From positions 310,001-374,000 of the forward strand of contig NZ_BDJF01000016.1 in assembly GCF_001895205.1 (NCBI RefSeq): a stretch of 64,000 nt of DNA, written 5' to 3'. This document shows positions 28,241-38,790 of this stretch, in pieces. Position numbers and translations under genes: made by a program. Under the pieces are notes generated by a model. The model did no database searches. It saw only the letters and a list, made by a program, of their open reading frames with translations, and was not told the DNA's origin. Source of the stretch: Vibrio injensis. GTDB lineage: Bacteria > Pseudomonadota > Gammaproteobacteria > Enterobacterales > Vibrionaceae. Numbering within the stretch: position 1 is the first letter of the stretch; each line of letters begins with the position of its first letter.

Positions 28241-29593
28241 CTATAAAAACGGAGACCACGCTGGCGATCTAACTCGTCCATTGGTTGCCGGTAACCTTGC
28301 TTTAAATCGCCCATCAATAGAAACCATCGATAAGACGTTGGCTTGATTATACATCGAACTATAAATAACCATGCCACCATTTGGAGCAATACTTGGAGAC
28401 TCATCTAACAAAGTTTGTGTTAACACTTGTAATGCACCAGTCTCAAGATCTTGTTTGGCGATATGAAAGCCTGAATTACTTCGATTAACCATGATCATGA
28501 ATCGGCCATCCGGTGTGATCTGCCCACCAAGATTCTGCCGTCCTTGCCATGTCAATCGGTCCACCGCCTGATTTGCCAAATTTACTCGATAAATCTGCGG
28601 GTTACCACCCCTATCTGAGGTAAATATGAGCGACTTACCATCCGGGTGCCAAAATGGTTCGGTATTATTTGAACGGCCATGAGTAATTTGTGTCAGCTTA
28701 CGAGAAGCCAAATCAAGCGTATAGATTTGCAGCGTCCCAGTTTTCGACAGAACTAATGCCAGTGTTTTACCATCTGGAGAAAACCTCGGTGCACCGTTAT
28801 GCCTTGGGTATGAGGTTAATTTTTCACGTTCCCCAGTGTAGATATCCATAATAAATATCTCAGCTTGACCATTTTGAAAACTAACATACGCCAACTGGCG
28901 GCCGTCAGGTGACCACGCTGGAGACATCAATGGCTGTTTAGAACGCAGCACTAAGCGCTCGTTATAACCATCATAATCGGCAACACGTAATTGATAAGGG
29001 AAAGAATCTTTATCATTGACGACAACATAAGCGATACGCGTTAGAAAAGCGCCTTTTTCACCGGTTAGTTCTTCATAAACCAGATCAGAGATACGATGCG
29101 CATATTCACGCATCCGTGGCGCAGGCACCGTAGCGACTTTGTTAAATAACACATGATCTTTAGACAGCACAAGCTGCCCATCAGCACTTAACGCTCGGCT
29201 TTGTCCTTGAGTCAACTGGCCACGAACCACGTCAACTAACTGATAATTAATAACATAATTACCTTGTTGATTGAGAGTAATTGAACCTGTCAATAATGCA
29301 TCAACACCAATACGTGTCCATGCATCGAATGTAACCTCAGTTTCACTGTAAGGTGTTTGTGGCATTCTATCGGTGGCAATGGGACTAAACTTACCACTGC
29401 GTTGTAAATCAGAAGCTATCACCGCCGAAATATCTTCCGGCAGTGGTGTTTTTCCTTCCCATTTAAAAGGAACAATGGCAATTGGACGAGCAGAATTAAT
29501 ACCGTCGGTAATCACCAACTCTAATGCCCCATAGGCAAGTTGCATACTACTGGTGAAAACCAGTAACCATCCTATTATTAATCGCTTTAACAC
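28241..29593 (-). CDS. tolB: Tol-Pal periplasmic protein TolB
   Basis: TolB has 450 residues with a GTG start (29593). A signal peptide spans 1-22, then the N-terminal TolA-binding domain, then a six-bladed beta-propeller (about 165-440) with repeated [18 protein letters not shown] and [12 protein letters not shown] blades. It binds Pal and is displaced by TolA during outer-membrane constriction. It is 12 bp after tolA. Confidence 0.96.
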   Translation of the reverse strand: MLKRLIIGWLLVFTSSMQLAYGALELVITDGINSARPIAIVPFKWEGKTPLPEDISAVIASDLQRSGKFSPIATDRMPQTPYSETEVTFDAWTRIGVDALLTGSITLNQQGNYVINYQLVDVVRGQLTQGQSRALSADGQLVLSKDHVLFNKVATVPAPRMREYAHRISDLVYEELTGEKGAFLTRIAYVVVNDKDSFPYQLRVADYDGYNERLVLRSKQPLMSPAWSPDGRQLAYVSFQNGQAEIFIMDIYTGEREKLTSYPRHNGAPRFSPDGKTLALVLSKTGTLQIYTLDLASRKLTQITHGRSNNTEPFWHPDGKSLIFTSDRGGNPQIYRVNLANQAVDRLTWQGRQNLGGQITPDGRFMIMVNRSNSGFHIAKQDLETGALQVLTQTLLDESPSIAPNGGMVIYSSMYNQANVLSMVSIDGRFKARLPATNGRVRSPAWSPFL

Positions 29594-29605
29594 AAACAGT
29601 TCCTT

Positions 29606-30685
29606 TTACTCAGGTGCTACAGTTAAATTAATGTTTTTCAGCCTTTCAATAAGATCCTTTTCATCGGCGGTAGGAAGAGGAAAACTACCAACTTTTGCTA
29701 CCGCTCTCTTAGTGGCTGCACACAGCCGATTATCGCCGTTGAGTACTTGAACGTCACCGACTATAGCATCGGCACCAGTAGGAATGAGACGTAGATTAAC
29801 TCGACACTGTCTCCCCCGAAAACTGTCTTCAAGCAACAGGTTTTGTTGGATCATTTGGGTATAAATTGCTCCCCAACGCTGCGCCTCATTGGCAATATGT
29901 TGTGATCGGGCTGTAGAGATACTTTGCGCTTCACTTTCCAGACCAGAAAAAATGCTGTTCATCGCCGCTTCTTGTTCTTTGCGCTCACGCTCTAGTCGAG
30001 CCAAACGCTGCTGTTCTTGTCGAGCTTTTTCTGCCGCCTCTTTAGCGGCTTTTTCTTTGGCAATTCGTTCTTGTTCAGCGCGTTTTGCCGCTTCTTGTTC
30101 TTGGCGTGCCTTTTCTTGCGCAGCCTGGGCCGCTTTCTCACGAGCAACACGCTCTTGTTCTGCTTTCGCCGCCGCAGCTTCTCTTGCTACTCGCTCAGCT
30201 TCGGCTTTTTTGGCCGCTTGCTCTGTAGCTTTACGTTGCGCTTCAGCTCTTGCAGCACGTTCTTGCTCTTGACGTGCTTTCTCTTCAGCCGCTTGACGTT
30301 GTTGCTCTTGCTGTTGACGAACACGTTCGGCTTCTCGAGCCGCTTGTGCTTCTCGCGCTTGCTGCTCTTTCAGTTGACGAATACGTTCTTCTTCGGCTTT
30401 TCGGTTACGCTCGAGCTGTTCTGTCTCACGACGCAGTTTATCTAGCCGCTCTTGCTCTTGTTTTGCCGCGGCCTCGCGCTGATTACGTATCTGCTGTGCT
30501 TGTTGTTGAATCAAGCTCGGATCAATGACAACGGCTTGCATCATGGCACCAGCTGAAGGCGTTTCTGGTTTTGACTGTGTAAAATCCGCTCCCCAAAAAA
30601 GCACCACGACCAAAACAACATGAAGCGCAACCGAAATCAGCCATGGTTTTTTATCGGCACGTTGCAATGTTTTTTTTGCTTTCAT
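29606..30685 (-). CDS. tolA: Tol-Pal envelope protein TolA
   Basis: TolA has about 359 residues from the ATG at 30685. TTG codons at 30697 and 30691 are also in frame and may be used, since an AGG lies close to them. One N-terminal inner-membrane helix (about 15-33) is followed by a long Ala/Glu/Lys/Arg/Gln-rich helix to about 245, and then the C-terminal domain with paired cysteines (FRGRQCRVNLRLIPTG and DNRLCAATKRAV). It spans the periplasm and transmits energy from TolQR to TolB-Pal. The low-complexity region makes long antisense frames that are not genes. Confidence 0.95.
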   Translation of the reverse strand: MKAKKTLQRADKKPWLISVALHVVLVVVLFWGADFTQSKPETPSAGAMMQAVVIDPSLIQQQAQQIRNQREAAAKQEQERLDKLRRETEQLERNRKAEEERIRQLKEQQAREAQAAREAERVRQQQEQQRQAAEEKARQEQERAARAEAQRKATEQAAKKAEAERVAREAAAAKAEQERVAREKAAQAAQEKARQEQEAAKRAEQERIAKEKAAKEAAEKARQEQQRLARLERERKEQEAAMNSIFSGLESEAQSISTARSQHIANEAQRWGAIYTQMIQQNLLLEDSFRGRQCRVNLRLIPTGADAIVGDVQVLNGDNRLCAATKRAVAKVGSFPLPTADEKDLIERLKNINLTVAPE

Positions 30686-30702
30686 TAGCAATGGCAAACC
30701 TA

Positions 30703-31143
30703 TTATTTTATGTCTGTTAATAGACCGACTTTTGCAACACCGGCTCGACTTAATTCATCTAAGACTAAAACGATTTCCGCATATGGTGTCGCAGCATCTC
30801 CCCCAACAGCAACAGGTGAATCCGGTTTTAATGATAACTCTGCTTTTACTCGAACAATCAAATCTTGTAATGAAAGTCCGCGTTGCATTTCTTCATCATT
30901 GACACTTAATCCTAAGTTACCCGTTTGATCAACCTCAACAATGATAAAGCTTGCTTCACTGTCGCCAGCAAGCTCTGCCGTTGATTGAGCAATGGTCGAT
31001 CTTGGTAACTCAACTTCTACCCCTTGAGTAATAAAAGGTGAAGTCACCATAAAGATGATCAACAACACCAACATGACATCGATATAGGGTACAACGTTGA
31101 TCTCTGCTGTCATCTTCCGTTTCTTCGGTTGATAGCCAGTCAT
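30703..31143 (-). CDS. tolR: Tol-Pal proton channel subunit TolR
   Basis: The 146-residue protein belongs to the ExbD/TolR family. A single transmembrane helix at about 18-40 contains the essential aspartate (VPYIDVMLVLLIIFMVT), followed by a periplasmic domain. With TolQ it forms the proton-driven motor that energises TolA. It lies 3 bp after tolQ. Confidence 0.96.
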   Translation of the reverse strand: MTGYQPKKRKMTAEINVVPYIDVMLVLLIIFMVTSPFITQGVEVELPRSTIAQSTAELAGDSEASFIIVEVDQTGNLGLSVNDEEMQRGLSLQDLIVRVKAELSLKPDSPVAVGGDAATPYAEIVLVLDELSRAGVAKVGLLTDIK

Positions 31144-31146
31144 AGG

Positions 31147-31830
31147 TTATTCCCTACCCGCCATGGCTTGGCGGTGTAAAATACTGTGGAACTCTTCAGA
31201 AAACGTAGCATAGGTATGCTCTAGTTTAGTCACTTTACTGCTGAATCGGTTGTAGGCGATGACAGCAGGAATCGCAGCAAATAAACCCATTGCGGTAGCG
31301 ACTAAAGCTTCAGCAATACCTGGGGCCACCATCGCTAACGTAGCCTGTTTAACAGCACCTAATGCGATAAAGGCGTGCATAATTCCCCAGACCGTCCCAA
31401 ATAAGCCGATATAAGGCGTAATTGAACCAACTGTGGCTAAAAAGGGCAAATGCGCTTCTAGATCGTCAACTTCACGCGCTACCGTCACTCTCATCGTCCG
31501 CCCAGTACCTTCCATAATATAATCTGGCGCATTGGCATTACTTTTGTGTAAACGAGCAAACTCGGTAAAGCCACTGTAAAAAATCTCTTCGGTACCTTCT
31601 AGCGTATCTTTACGCTTTTTAACTTCTTGATACAAAACAGACAAATCGGTACCTGACCAAAATTTGTCTTCAAATTCTTCCGCTTGGCGTTCCGCTTGAG
31701 CCAACGCTTTGTGACGTTTAATAATCACCGCCCAAGATGCAACCGACATACCTAGAAGAATTAACATCACCAATTTAACCAGTAAACTGGCTTGTAAAAA
31801 TAGATCGAGCATTGAAATATCAGCAGTCAC
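31147..31830 (-). CDS. tolQ: Tol-Pal proton channel subunit TolQ
   Basis: The protein has 227 residues from a GTG start that overlaps ybgC by 11 bp. Three transmembrane helices lie at about 14-36, 135-160 and 170-195. The MotA/TolQ/ExbB signature is [23 protein letters not shown] and the second is [20 protein letters not shown]. It forms the pentameric channel around TolR. Confidence 0.96.
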   Translation of the reverse strand: MTADISMLDLFLQASLLVKLVMLILLGMSVASWAVIIKRHKALAQAERQAEEFEDKFWSGTDLSVLYQEVKKRKDTLEGTEEIFYSGFTEFARLHKSNANAPDYIMEGTGRTMRVTVAREVDDLEAHLPFLATVGSITPYIGLFGTVWGIMHAFIALGAVKQATLAMVAPGIAEALVATAMGLFAAIPAVIAYNRFSSKVTKLEHTYATFSEEFHSILHRQAMAGRE

Positions 31831-32230
31831 TATGAGTAAACTCCAAAATCATTGATTGAGGCAATCCAGTCGGCCTCATTTTCTGGTTATCGATACATGC
31901 TACCTTAACTAAGGCTTTACACAATAGCTGACCGTTAGGATTGACCAGCTCTTGACAGAAAGTTAAAGAGGCTTTTTTAAGTTCAACGACCGAGGTTTTT
32001 ACGGTTAATTGATCATCCAAACGTGCAGCACGAATGAAATCAACATTTGCTGTTCGGACCACGAAACCAATATTTTGTTCCAATAATCGCTGTTGAGAAA
32101 AACCAAACGCACGCAGTATTTCCGTCCGTGCACGCTCAAAAAACTTCAGATAATTGGCATGATAAACCACACCACCAGCATCTGTGTCCTCATAATAGAC
32201 CGTTATCGGCCAGTCAAAAACTTGCCCCAT
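31820..32230 (-). CDS. ybgC: Acyl-CoA thioesterase YbgC
   Basis: The 136-residue hotdog-fold thioesterase has the YbgC signature [27 protein letters not shown] (about 10-36) with the catalytic Asp in DTDAGG. It hydrolyses short acyl-CoA or acyl-ACP. It is the first gene of ybgC-tolQRAB-pal-cpoB, with the order found in most gammaproteobacteria. The promoter should lie within the next 100 bp upstream. Confidence 0.94.
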   Translation of the reverse strand: MGQVFDWPITVYYEDTDAGGVVYHANYLKFFERARTEILRAFGFSQQRLLEQNIGFVVRTANVDFIRAARLDDQLTVKTSVVELKKASLTFCQELVNPNGQLLCKALVKVACIDNQKMRPTGLPQSMILEFTHSDC

Positions 32231-32331
32231 AATGCTAAGTTGCCTCAGTCATGGTTAGATAAGGGTATTACTATAACGCATCTCAGCGGCGTGAGCACAA
32301 GAAGAAGCGTAAGATTTTGTTGGATTACACT

Positions 32332-32370
32332 AAAAAAATAGCGCTATCTAATAAATAGATAGCGCTAACA
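32332..32370 (-). terminator. Terminator of the cydABX-ybgE operon
   Basis: TAGCGCTATCTA and TAGATAGCGCTA form a 12-bp perfect stem (loop of five), followed on the minus strand by TTTTTTT. It separates ybgE from ybgC. Confidence 0.93.
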
Positions 32371-32404
32371 TTACATTGATATGATAACCGTTTTATTAAT
32401 AACT

Positions 32405-32716
32405 TTACGATAAACCTGAAAAACGCAAGAACAAGAAGCCAACAAGGATCGGCAATGAAAAGTAAGGACTAAAAATCCCCTGCCATAACCAATAACGTGG
32501 TTTGAAACCGACCCCGTAAACCATACTTGAACACATTGCCCAAATCAGTAATGGACCAATAATGGCATTAAACCCACCAATACTTACTGCATAAGCCTCA
32601 GGATCCCACATGACCATTGCAACATGGTAAAATCCTAATAGCATAACTAACGCTCTCAGAGCACCATTATCTAATGGCTGATGCAGCTTAGTGAGTCGTT
32701 CAGACCAATTACTCAC
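32405..32716 (-). CDS. ybgE: Cyd operon membrane protein YbgE
   Basis: The 103-residue protein has three hydrophobic segments (about 22-42, 48-68, 78-98) and starts from a GTG that overlaps the end of cydX by 8 bp. It is the YbgE family found behind cydABX. Its role in bd oxidase is not defined. Position, size and start overlap support the call. Confidence 0.88.
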   Translation of the reverse strand: MSNWSERLTKLHQPLDNGALRALVMLLGFYHVAMVMWDPEAYAVSIGGFNAIIGPLLIWAMCSSMVYGVGFKPRYWLWQGIFSPYFSLPILVGFLFLRFSGLS

Positions 32717-32816
32717 GGTCTTTATCCATCATTTCAGAGTGCTCTAACCAAAGAGCATTGATGATGCCAAACGCACAAGCCAGCAACACACCAAGAATCC
32801 ATGCAAAGTACCACAT
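32709..32816 (-). CDS. cydX: Cytochrome bd oxidase small subunit CydX
   Basis: This 35-residue protein starts MWYFAWILGVLLACAFGIIN and ends in a charged tail with EHSEMMDKDRE. One transmembrane helix (about 4-24) with the MWYFAWILG opening is the CydX/YbgT signature. It stabilises the haem sites of CydAB. It lies 11 bp after cydB and overlaps ybgE by 8 bp. Confidence 0.95.
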   Translation of the reverse strand: MWYFAWILGVLLACAFGIINALWLEHSEMMDKDRE

Positions 32817-32827
32817 TGTTTCGCTCC

Positions 32828-33964
32828 TTAGTAAAGTGAGTGTTTGTTATCTTCGATAAACTTGTTATCCAAGCGACCGAACATTTTGTAGTAAGACCAT
32901 ACCGTGTAACTCAAGATAATAGGCACCATAACAAAGGCCACCCCAGTCATTAGGTTAAGAGTTAACTCACTCGATGTAGCATCCCACATGGTTAAGCTAT
33001 GACTTGGTACTAAATCTGAAGGCATAACAAATGGGAACATCGCAAAACCAGCCGTTAGGATGATTCCTGCATTACCTAAACTTGAAACCAAGAACCCTAG
33101 CGCACATTTTTCAAAACGAGAAGCCAGTACAGCTAAAAGTGGCATGATCACACCCAAAGCTGGCGCAAGCCATAAAATTGGGTACTGTTGGAAATTATGC
33201 ATCCAAGCACCAGCTTCACGAACCACTTCTTTATTCAGAGGATTTGACGCAGCTGAGGTATCTATCGCACTAATAATAACGTAGCCATCAATATGCTGAA
33301 TCCAAAAACCACCTAATACGAATAAAGCACAAGTCAATAGACCAGCAATTTGAGCGGTATTGCGCGCACGGACATGTAAGTCACCGGTGGTCTTCATTTG
33401 TAACCACGTTGCGCCTTGCATCAAGATCATAAACAAGCTAACCAATCCGCACACTAGAGCAAAAGGATTAAGCAAACCAAAGAATGAACCATGATAACTT
33501 GGCATCATCAATTCGTTCAATTGGAAAGGCACCCCCTGTAACAAGTTACCAAACGCGACACCAAAAATGATTGGTGGAACAAAGCCACTGATCGAGATAC
33601 AAATGTCCCAAGTATTACGCCATTTTGGATCTTCTATCTTAGAGCGATAGTCTAAACCTAGAGGACGTAACCATAATGCCGCTAAGGTAATGATCATCGC
33701 CAGATAAAAACCTGAGAATGATGTAGCATAAACCAAAGGCCATGCAGCAAATAGCGCACCACCTGCAGTAATGAGCCATACTTGGTTACCATCCCAGTGA
33801 GGGGCAATCGAGTTAATCATTACACGACGCTCAGAATCATTTTTACCCAAAATAGGCACTAATGCTCCAACCCCCATATCAAAGCCATCGGTGATGGCAA
33901 AACCGATAAGTAGGACGCCAATCAGTACCCACCAAATCAGTCGTAAGATCTCATAATCAAACAT
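32828..33964 (-). CDS. cydB: Cytochrome bd ubiquinol oxidase subunit II CydB
   Basis: CydB has 378 residues from the ATG at 33964 (MFDYEILRLIWW), chosen for GGAG just upstream. A longer frame would run back into cydA. About eight transmembrane helices are present, with GFAITDGFDMGVG near residues 20-32 as the CydB signature. With CydA it forms the high-affinity bd oxidase of the inner membrane. It lies 16 bp after cydA. Confidence 0.95.
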   Translation of the reverse strand: MFDYEILRLIWWVLIGVLLIGFAITDGFDMGVGALVPILGKNDSERRVMINSIAPHWDGNQVWLITAGGALFAAWPLVYATSFSGFYLAMIITLAALWLRPLGLDYRSKIEDPKWRNTWDICISISGFVPPIIFGVAFGNLLQGVPFQLNELMMPSYHGSFFGLLNPFALVCGLVSLFMILMQGATWLQMKTTGDLHVRARNTAQIAGLLTCALFVLGGFWIQHIDGYVIISAIDTSAASNPLNKEVVREAGAWMHNFQQYPILWLAPALGVIMPLLAVLASRFEKCALGFLVSSLGNAGIILTAGFAMFPFVMPSDLVPSHSLTMWDATSSELTLNLMTGVAFVMVPIILSYTVWSYYKMFGRLDNKFIEDNKHSLY

Positions 33965-33980
33965 ATTGCTTTCTCCTTGC

Positions 33981-35567
33981 CTAGGCTTCGACTTGACGGT
34001 TGACTTTGTCTTCCAACGAGCTGCCATTTTGTTCAAAATGGTAGCGGCCAGTTTTCAAGCTACTTGGGCCTTTGCGAATAAACTTAAGCATCAAATACAC
34101 TTCAGCAATAAGGAATAACGTATACAGTGCTAAAATCGCAATCAATGATGTCCAAATTTGTCCAGCCGTCAATGCGGATGCTGCAACGTTAACCGGAAGT
34201 ATTTCACCTACCGCCCAAGGCTGACGACCATATTCAGCGACAAACCAACCTGCCTCAGCAGCAATCCACGGTAATGGAATACTCCATAGTGCCGCTTTGA
34301 GAACCCACTTTTTCTGCTCGATTTTTTGGCGACAAGTTTGCACAAACGCCGCGCCGAAGACAAACAGCATAATGAAACCACAAGCAACCATGATTCGGAA
34401 AGACCAGAATAGCGGCCATACCGTAGGGATAGAATCGTCTGCTGCTGCTTGGATTTGCGCCTCTGTGGCATCAACAACATTCTCAGTGTATCGTTTTAGC
34501 AGTAAGCCATAACCGAGATCTTGCTTAACCTCATTAAAGGCCAGCATATTCTCTTCAGATTTATCACCAGCACGAAGCTGCTGTAATAGGTCGTAGGCAT
34601 ACATACCATTACGGATACGATCTAAGTGCTCTTCACGTAGATCACGTAAACCTGTGACTTCTTTATCTAATGAACGAGTCGCGATAATCCCCATCAGATA
34701 AGGAATTTTGACCGCATAATCCGTTTGCATCGTTTCTTGGTTAGGAATACCAAATAGGGTAAACGCAGCAGGAGCAGGTTCAGTGTGCCATTCAGACTCG
34801 ATAGCCGCTAGTTTTACCTTTTGTACATCACCCAATTCGTAGCCTGATTCATCACCCAGTACAATCACTGATAGAACAGCGGCAATACCGAAAGAGGCGG
34901 CGATAGCAAATGAGCGGCGAGCAAACGCAACATCACGTCCCTTCAGTAGGTAGTAAGCGCTGATACCAAGAATAAACATCGCACCAGTGGTGTAACCAGC
35001 AGCCACTGTATGAACAAATTTAACTTGTGCGACCGGGTTGAGCACCACATCGGCAAAGCTAACCATTTCCATACGCATGGTTTCAAAATTGAACTCAGCA
35101 CCTACAGGGTTTTGCATCCAACCGTTAGCAACAAGAATCCACAAGGCAGAGAAACTAGAGCCTAAAGCAACCAGCCAAGTTACGGTAAGGTGTTGGCGTT
35201 TAGAAAGCCTATCCCATCCAAAGAAGAACAAACCGACAAAGGTTGATTCTAAAAAGAAAGCGACCAGCGCTTCAATGGCGAGCGGCGCACCAAAAATATC
35301 GCCGACGTAGTGAGAATAGTAAGACCAGTTGGTTCCGAATTGGAACTCCATGGTCAAGCCAGTCGCTACACCCAGTGCAAAGTTAATCCCGAAAAGCTTA
35401 CCCCAGAACTTAGTCATGTCCTTATAGATTTGCTTATCGGTCATTACATAAAGTGACTCCATAATGGCGAGTAAAAACGCCATGCCCAAAGTCAATGGAA
35501 CGAATAAGAAGTGATACATCGCTGTCAGTGCAAACTGCAACCGCGATAGCTCCACTACATCAATCAT
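33981..35567 (-). CDS. cydA: Cytochrome bd ubiquinol oxidase subunit I CydA
   Basis: CydA has 528 residues from the ATG at 35567, with AAAGGAG upstream. It holds the three haems: His19 (LTAMYHF) and His186 ([16 protein letters not shown]) are the haem b595 and b558 ligands by comparison with E. coli. The quinol-binding loop follows at about 250-300. The size indicates the long-Q-loop type. It is the first gene of cydABX-ybgE, with FNR-like boxes 214 and 264 bp upstream, consistent with induction at low oxygen. Confidence 0.96.
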   Translation of the reverse strand: MIDVVELSRLQFALTAMYHFLFVPLTLGMAFLLAIMESLYVMTDKQIYKDMTKFWGKLFGINFALGVATGLTMEFQFGTNWSYYSHYVGDIFGAPLAIEALVAFFLESTFVGLFFFGWDRLSKRQHLTVTWLVALGSSFSALWILVANGWMQNPVGAEFNFETMRMEMVSFADVVLNPVAQVKFVHTVAAGYTTGAMFILGISAYYLLKGRDVAFARRSFAIAASFGIAAVLSVIVLGDESGYELGDVQKVKLAAIESEWHTEPAPAAFTLFGIPNQETMQTDYAVKIPYLMGIIATRSLDKEVTGLRDLREEHLDRIRNGMYAYDLLQQLRAGDKSEENMLAFNEVKQDLGYGLLLKRYTENVVDATEAQIQAAADDSIPTVWPLFWSFRIMVACGFIMLFVFGAAFVQTCRQKIEQKKWVLKAALWSIPLPWIAAEAGWFVAEYGRQPWAVGEILPVNVAASALTAGQIWTSLIAILALYTLFLIAEVYLMLKFIRKGPSSLKTGRYHFEQNGSSLEDKVNRQVEA

Positions 35568-35780
35568 GGTAACTCCTTTGTGTCGGCTGAATGACACTTA
35601 TGACATAACGCCCAACGTATACATGAATTAAACGTAAGATCACCGCTTAATTTCCTGTAATGAATTGTTGCAATTATGTGCCGTTGTGGTTAGTAAATCG
35701 TTAAGCTCTAGCTAATATAGCTGCGACTAATACTACTGCCAAAGACCCTGAGTTTCAAAGGGTTTGTTCGGGAAAGCGCT

Positions 35781-35794
35781 TTGATTTAAATCAA
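35781..35794 (-). promoter_or_regulatory. FNR box upstream of cydA
   Basis: TTGATTTAAATCAA matches TTGATnnnnATCAA at all ten fixed positions and is a perfect palindrome. It lies 214 bp upstream of the cydA start. FNR would control cyd according to oxygen. Whether it activates or represses cannot be told without the start point. Confidence 0.7.
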
Positions 35795-35830
35795 TTTCCA
35801 TGACACATCAATGCGCAAAAAAACAACAAA

Positions 35831-35844
35831 ATGATACAAATCAA
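35831..35844 (-). promoter_or_regulatory. Second FNR-like box upstream of cydA
   Basis: ATGATACAAATCAA matches the FNR consensus at 9 of 10 fixed positions. It is centred 50 bp from the perfect box, about five helical turns, so both could be bound on the same DNA face. Confidence 0.5.
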
Positions 35845-36270
35845 GAAAAGGTCAGATTGGGTGTTTTAATAAGGTAAAAAAAAGCAGAGCGGATACGGAT
35901 ATTAAACACAATCAGTTAACAATAAACTCAATTAGTCTATTTTTCGTCATTTTAAGTAATGTGTAAAAATGTGACCGAAATAAAAATATTTTGAGCTTAT
36001 TCCACCGTTTCTATCGTCGAGTATTCAGCGCTCTTCTCTCGTTGGTTCATGTCGCCACTCACTAGCCAGTAGGCTCTGACATAAACACACCTAAATCATA
36101 CAGAGCGTGTATGACATGGCTATAAAACGAATACAGGAGATATTTTGCAGATAAGGCCGCTTCAATACTGCCGATAGTTGAAGCGTTCGACAGTATTGAG
36201 TTTATTGATCAGGAAAGCGAAGCTTTACTTAGATTGATGCTGAAATGGCGTATCAAATTGAAATCAGAGA
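35845..36270. other. Intergenic region between cydA and ruvB with possible unannotated RNA
   Basis: No convincing protein gene is present. On the plus strand TTAACA (35916-35921), 16 bases and TATTTT (35938-35943) could be a promoter. Further on there are a hairpin TCATACA-GAGCG-TGTATGA (36096-36114) and arms TCAATACTG (36162-36170) and CAGTATTGA (36191-36199), followed by GTTTATT. Nearby GCTTCAA (36160-36166) can instead pair with TTGAAGC (36178-36184). Promoter, hairpins and partial U-run could make a plus-strand RNA of about 255 nt. The stems could equally be the 3' structure of ruvB. Confidence 0.3.
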
Positions 36271-37275
36271 CTACTTTTCTATTCCAAAATGCAGATAGGC
36301 TCGATCGGTTGCAATGCGTCCACGAGGGGTGCGCTGCAAATAACCTTGCTGAATAAGGAAAGGTTCTAATACATCCTCAATGGTATCTTTCTCTTCGCCA
36401 ATCGCAGCCGCTAAGTTGTCAAGTCCAACGGGACCACCAGAGAATTTTTCCATGATCGCCAACAGTAGCTTTCTGTCCATATAATCAAAACCGAGATGAT
36501 CGACATCAAGCATATCGAGCGCTTTACCCGCCGTATCCAGACAGATATGTCCATTGCCTTTCACTTCTGCATAATCTCGTACTCGGCGCAATAAACGGTT
36601 AGCAATCCGTGGTGTACCTCGCGCGCGGCGTGCGACCTCTAATGCCCCATCGGCATCCATTGACAATCCAAGGCATTGCGCGCTGCGCTGCACAATATTC
36701 TGTAAATCAGCGACATTATAATATTCTAGACGTTGCACAATACCAAAGCGGTCACGTAAGGGCGAAGTGAGCGATCCAGCGCGGGTAGTCGCTCCAATTA
36801 GGGTAAAAGGCGGTAAATCTATTTTGATCGATCGTGCCGCAGGACCTTCACCTATCATAATATCTAATTGATAATCTTCCATGGCAGGATAAAGTACTTC
36901 TTCAATCATTGGGCTCAAACGATGAATTTCATCAATGAATAAAACATCATTTTCATCCAAATTAGTCAGCAGCGCCGCCAAATCCCCAGCCTTTTCTAAA
37001 ACTGGACCTGAAGTAGTACGAATATTCACTTCCATTTCGTTGGCGACAATATTAGCTAACGTAGTTTTACCCAGTCCAGGTGGACCAAAAATTAATAAGT
37101 GATCAAGAGGTTCACTGCGTTTTTGTGCCGCTTGGATGAAAATTTCCATTTGATCACGAACATGATCTTGTCCTTGATAGTCGGCAAGTTTTTTCGGTCG
37201 AATGGCCCGATCAATCACTTCTTCCTCTTTAAAAGCAGGACTGATTGGGGCAATAAGGCGATCGGCTTCGATCAT
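36271..37275 (-). CDS. ruvB: Holliday junction branch-migration ATPase RuvB
   Basis: RuvB has 334 residues from the ATG at 37275 ([10 protein letters not shown], the usual start), with GGGA upstream. An ATG at 37290 adds five residues. The AAA+ domain has Walker A GPPGLGKT at 64-71, Walker B FIDEIHRL, sensor 1 GATTRAG, and the C-terminal winged helix that contacts DNA. As a hexameric ring it drives branch migration with RuvA. Confidence 0.97.
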   Translation of the reverse strand: MIEADRLIAPISPAFKEEEVIDRAIRPKKLADYQGQDHVRDQMEIFIQAAQKRSEPLDHLLIFGPPGLGKTTLANIVANEMEVNIRTTSGPVLEKAGDLAALLTNLDENDVLFIDEIHRLSPMIEEVLYPAMEDYQLDIMIGEGPAARSIKIDLPPFTLIGATTRAGSLTSPLRDRFGIVQRLEYYNVADLQNIVQRSAQCLGLSMDADGALEVARRARGTPRIANRLLRRVRDYAEVKGNGHICLDTAGKALDMLDVDHLGFDYMDRKLLLAIMEKFSGGPVGLDNLAAAIGEEKDTIEDVLEPFLIQQGYLQRTPRGRIATDRAYLHFGIEK

Positions 37276-37386
37276 AACAGAGATTCCCATGATGTAATGA
37301 TAAGGGCAACAGAGTCAGTATTCATTAGCATAGTTCAAGGCGGAAAATGAGACGCTGCCGCCACCCAGATAATAGACTGAACATCA

Positions 37387-38004
37387 TCAAACCATTGATT
37401 TTAATGCTTCTCTAATTAATTGCTCACTGGTCATTCCTGGTTTTGCCATTTGAGAAACGACTTTAGAGGCTTGAATGGGTTTATAACCTAAAGAGAGTAA
37501 AGCGCTGATCGCTTCTTCCTGTGCATTTTGCTCTGAATGCACTGGAGAGGAGTCTAATGGTGCAGCATCCGTCGCTGGGGTAAATAAGTCACCACTTCCC
37601 CAGCCTTTTAAGCGATCTTTCATTTCAACTAACAGACGTTCGGCGGTTTTTTTACCTACTCCAGGTAGTTTAATCAAAGTTGAGATATCCTCGCGTTCAA
37701 CGCAAGCCACAAACTGACTCGCCGTCATACCGGATAAAATCCCTAGCCCCATCTTAGGACCAACGCCATTAGCTTTAATCACTTCTCGAAATAAAGCTCG
37801 CTCGCTCACGGTATTAAATCCATACAAAAGCTGGGCATCTTCGCGAACCACAAAGTGTGTGTAGATGATCGCTTCTTCATTAATATTCGGCAATTCATAA
37901 AAACAACTCATCGGCATTTGTACTTCATAACCAACGCCATTGACTTCAATCACAATTTGCGGAGGTTGTTTTTCTATTAATAGGCCACGCAGACGTCCAA
38001 TCAC
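37387..38004 (-). CDS. ruvA: Holliday junction DNA-binding protein RuvA
   Basis: RuvA has 205 residues from a GTG start. The N-terminal OB domain is [12 protein letters not shown]. Two helix-hairpin-helix motifs follow, including [18 protein letters not shown] (about 114-131), then a flexible linker and the RuvB-binding C-terminal domain. It holds the junction and loads RuvB. The ruvB start is 111 bp downstream. Confidence 0.96.
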   Translation of the reverse strand: MIGRLRGLLIEKQPPQIVIEVNGVGYEVQMPMSCFYELPNINEEAIIYTHFVVREDAQLLYGFNTVSERALFREVIKANGVGPKMGLGILSGMTASQFVACVEREDISTLIKLPGVGKKTAERLLVEMKDRLKGWGSGDLFTPATDAAPLDSSPVHSEQNAQEEAISALLSLGYKPIQASKVVSQMAKPGMTSEQLIREALKSMV

Positions 38005-38079
38005 TGGGATTTCCTTGCTAATAACTAGGAGAGAATGTGTTAGATAATAATAAATAACTGGATGGATAGCCAGTTAAAC

Positions 38080-38601
38080 TCAGCGATAACGTCCACGCCG
38101 AGCATGAGTGGCTTTACCAGCTAAAGCCAATAACGTTTTATTGGTGTTGGCATGGCAAATAGCGACACCTAATGCATCTGCGGCATCCGCTTGAGGTTTT
38201 GCTGGTAATTTCAGCATTTGCTGCACCATATGCTGGACCTGAGTTTTATCTGCCCCGCCCGTTCCAACCACCGCTTGTTTGATCAAGCGTGCCGCGTATT
38301 CATAAACGGGTAAATCAGCATTCACGGCGGCGACAATGGCACTACCACGAGCTTGACCTAGCTTTAACGCTGAATCGGCATTTTTCGCCATAAAGACTTG
38401 TTCAATAGCAAAAGCGTCTGGCTGAAATTGAGTAATAATTTCACTCACTCCAGCGTAAATTTGTTTGAGTCGCAAAGGGAGTTCTTGATCCGAGGTACGA
38501 ATACAACCACTGCCAAGATAAATAAGTTGACGGCCTTGTTGACGAATAACGCCATAGCCAGTAATGCGCGATCCGGGATCAATACCCAGGATTATTGACA
38601 T
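38080..38601 (-). CDS. ruvC: Holliday junction resolvase RuvC
   Basis: This 173-residue RNase H-fold endonuclease has catalytic Asp7 in [14 protein letters not shown], Glu in [10 protein letters not shown] (about 66), and the Asp pair in [14 protein letters not shown] (about 138-141). All acidic residues are kept. It is the first gene of ruvC-ruvA-ruvB, the order that puts all three junction proteins in one operon. Confidence 0.97.
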   Translation of the reverse strand: MSIILGIDPGSRITGYGVIRQQGRQLIYLGSGCIRTSDQELPLRLKQIYAGVSEIITQFQPDAFAIEQVFMAKNADSALKLGQARGSAIVAAVNADLPVYEYAARLIKQAVVGTGGADKTQVQHMVQQMLKLPAKPQADAADALGVAICHANTNKTLLALAGKATHARRGRYR

Positions 38602-38741
38602 GTTTTATTCCTAGTTGATATACCTAAACGATGTTTCGTCATTGGGCACCGTTGTTATCAGCATAGCCAAAATAGGACAAACAATGCCTAAAGCGAATCC
38701 CATCACTCAATCACGTCAGGTACAAGAAAATACTCAGCAGG

Positions 38742-38774
38742 AAAAGAATACAGCGGGCGATTCACCCGCTGTAT
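38742..38774 (-). terminator. Terminator of cysS
   Basis: ATACAGCGGG and CCCGCTGTAT form a 10-bp perfect stem with a 7-nt loop. On the minus strand ATTCTTTTCC follows. It is 16 bp after the cysS stop. Confidence 0.8.
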
Positions 38775-38790
38775 CGTGGAGATGGCACGC

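Noticed and set aside
29889..30528. Long antisense open frames over tolA, rich in Cys, Ser, Phe or Leu
   Set aside because: They are shadows of the repeated Ala/Glu/Lys/Arg codons in the TolA coiled coil.
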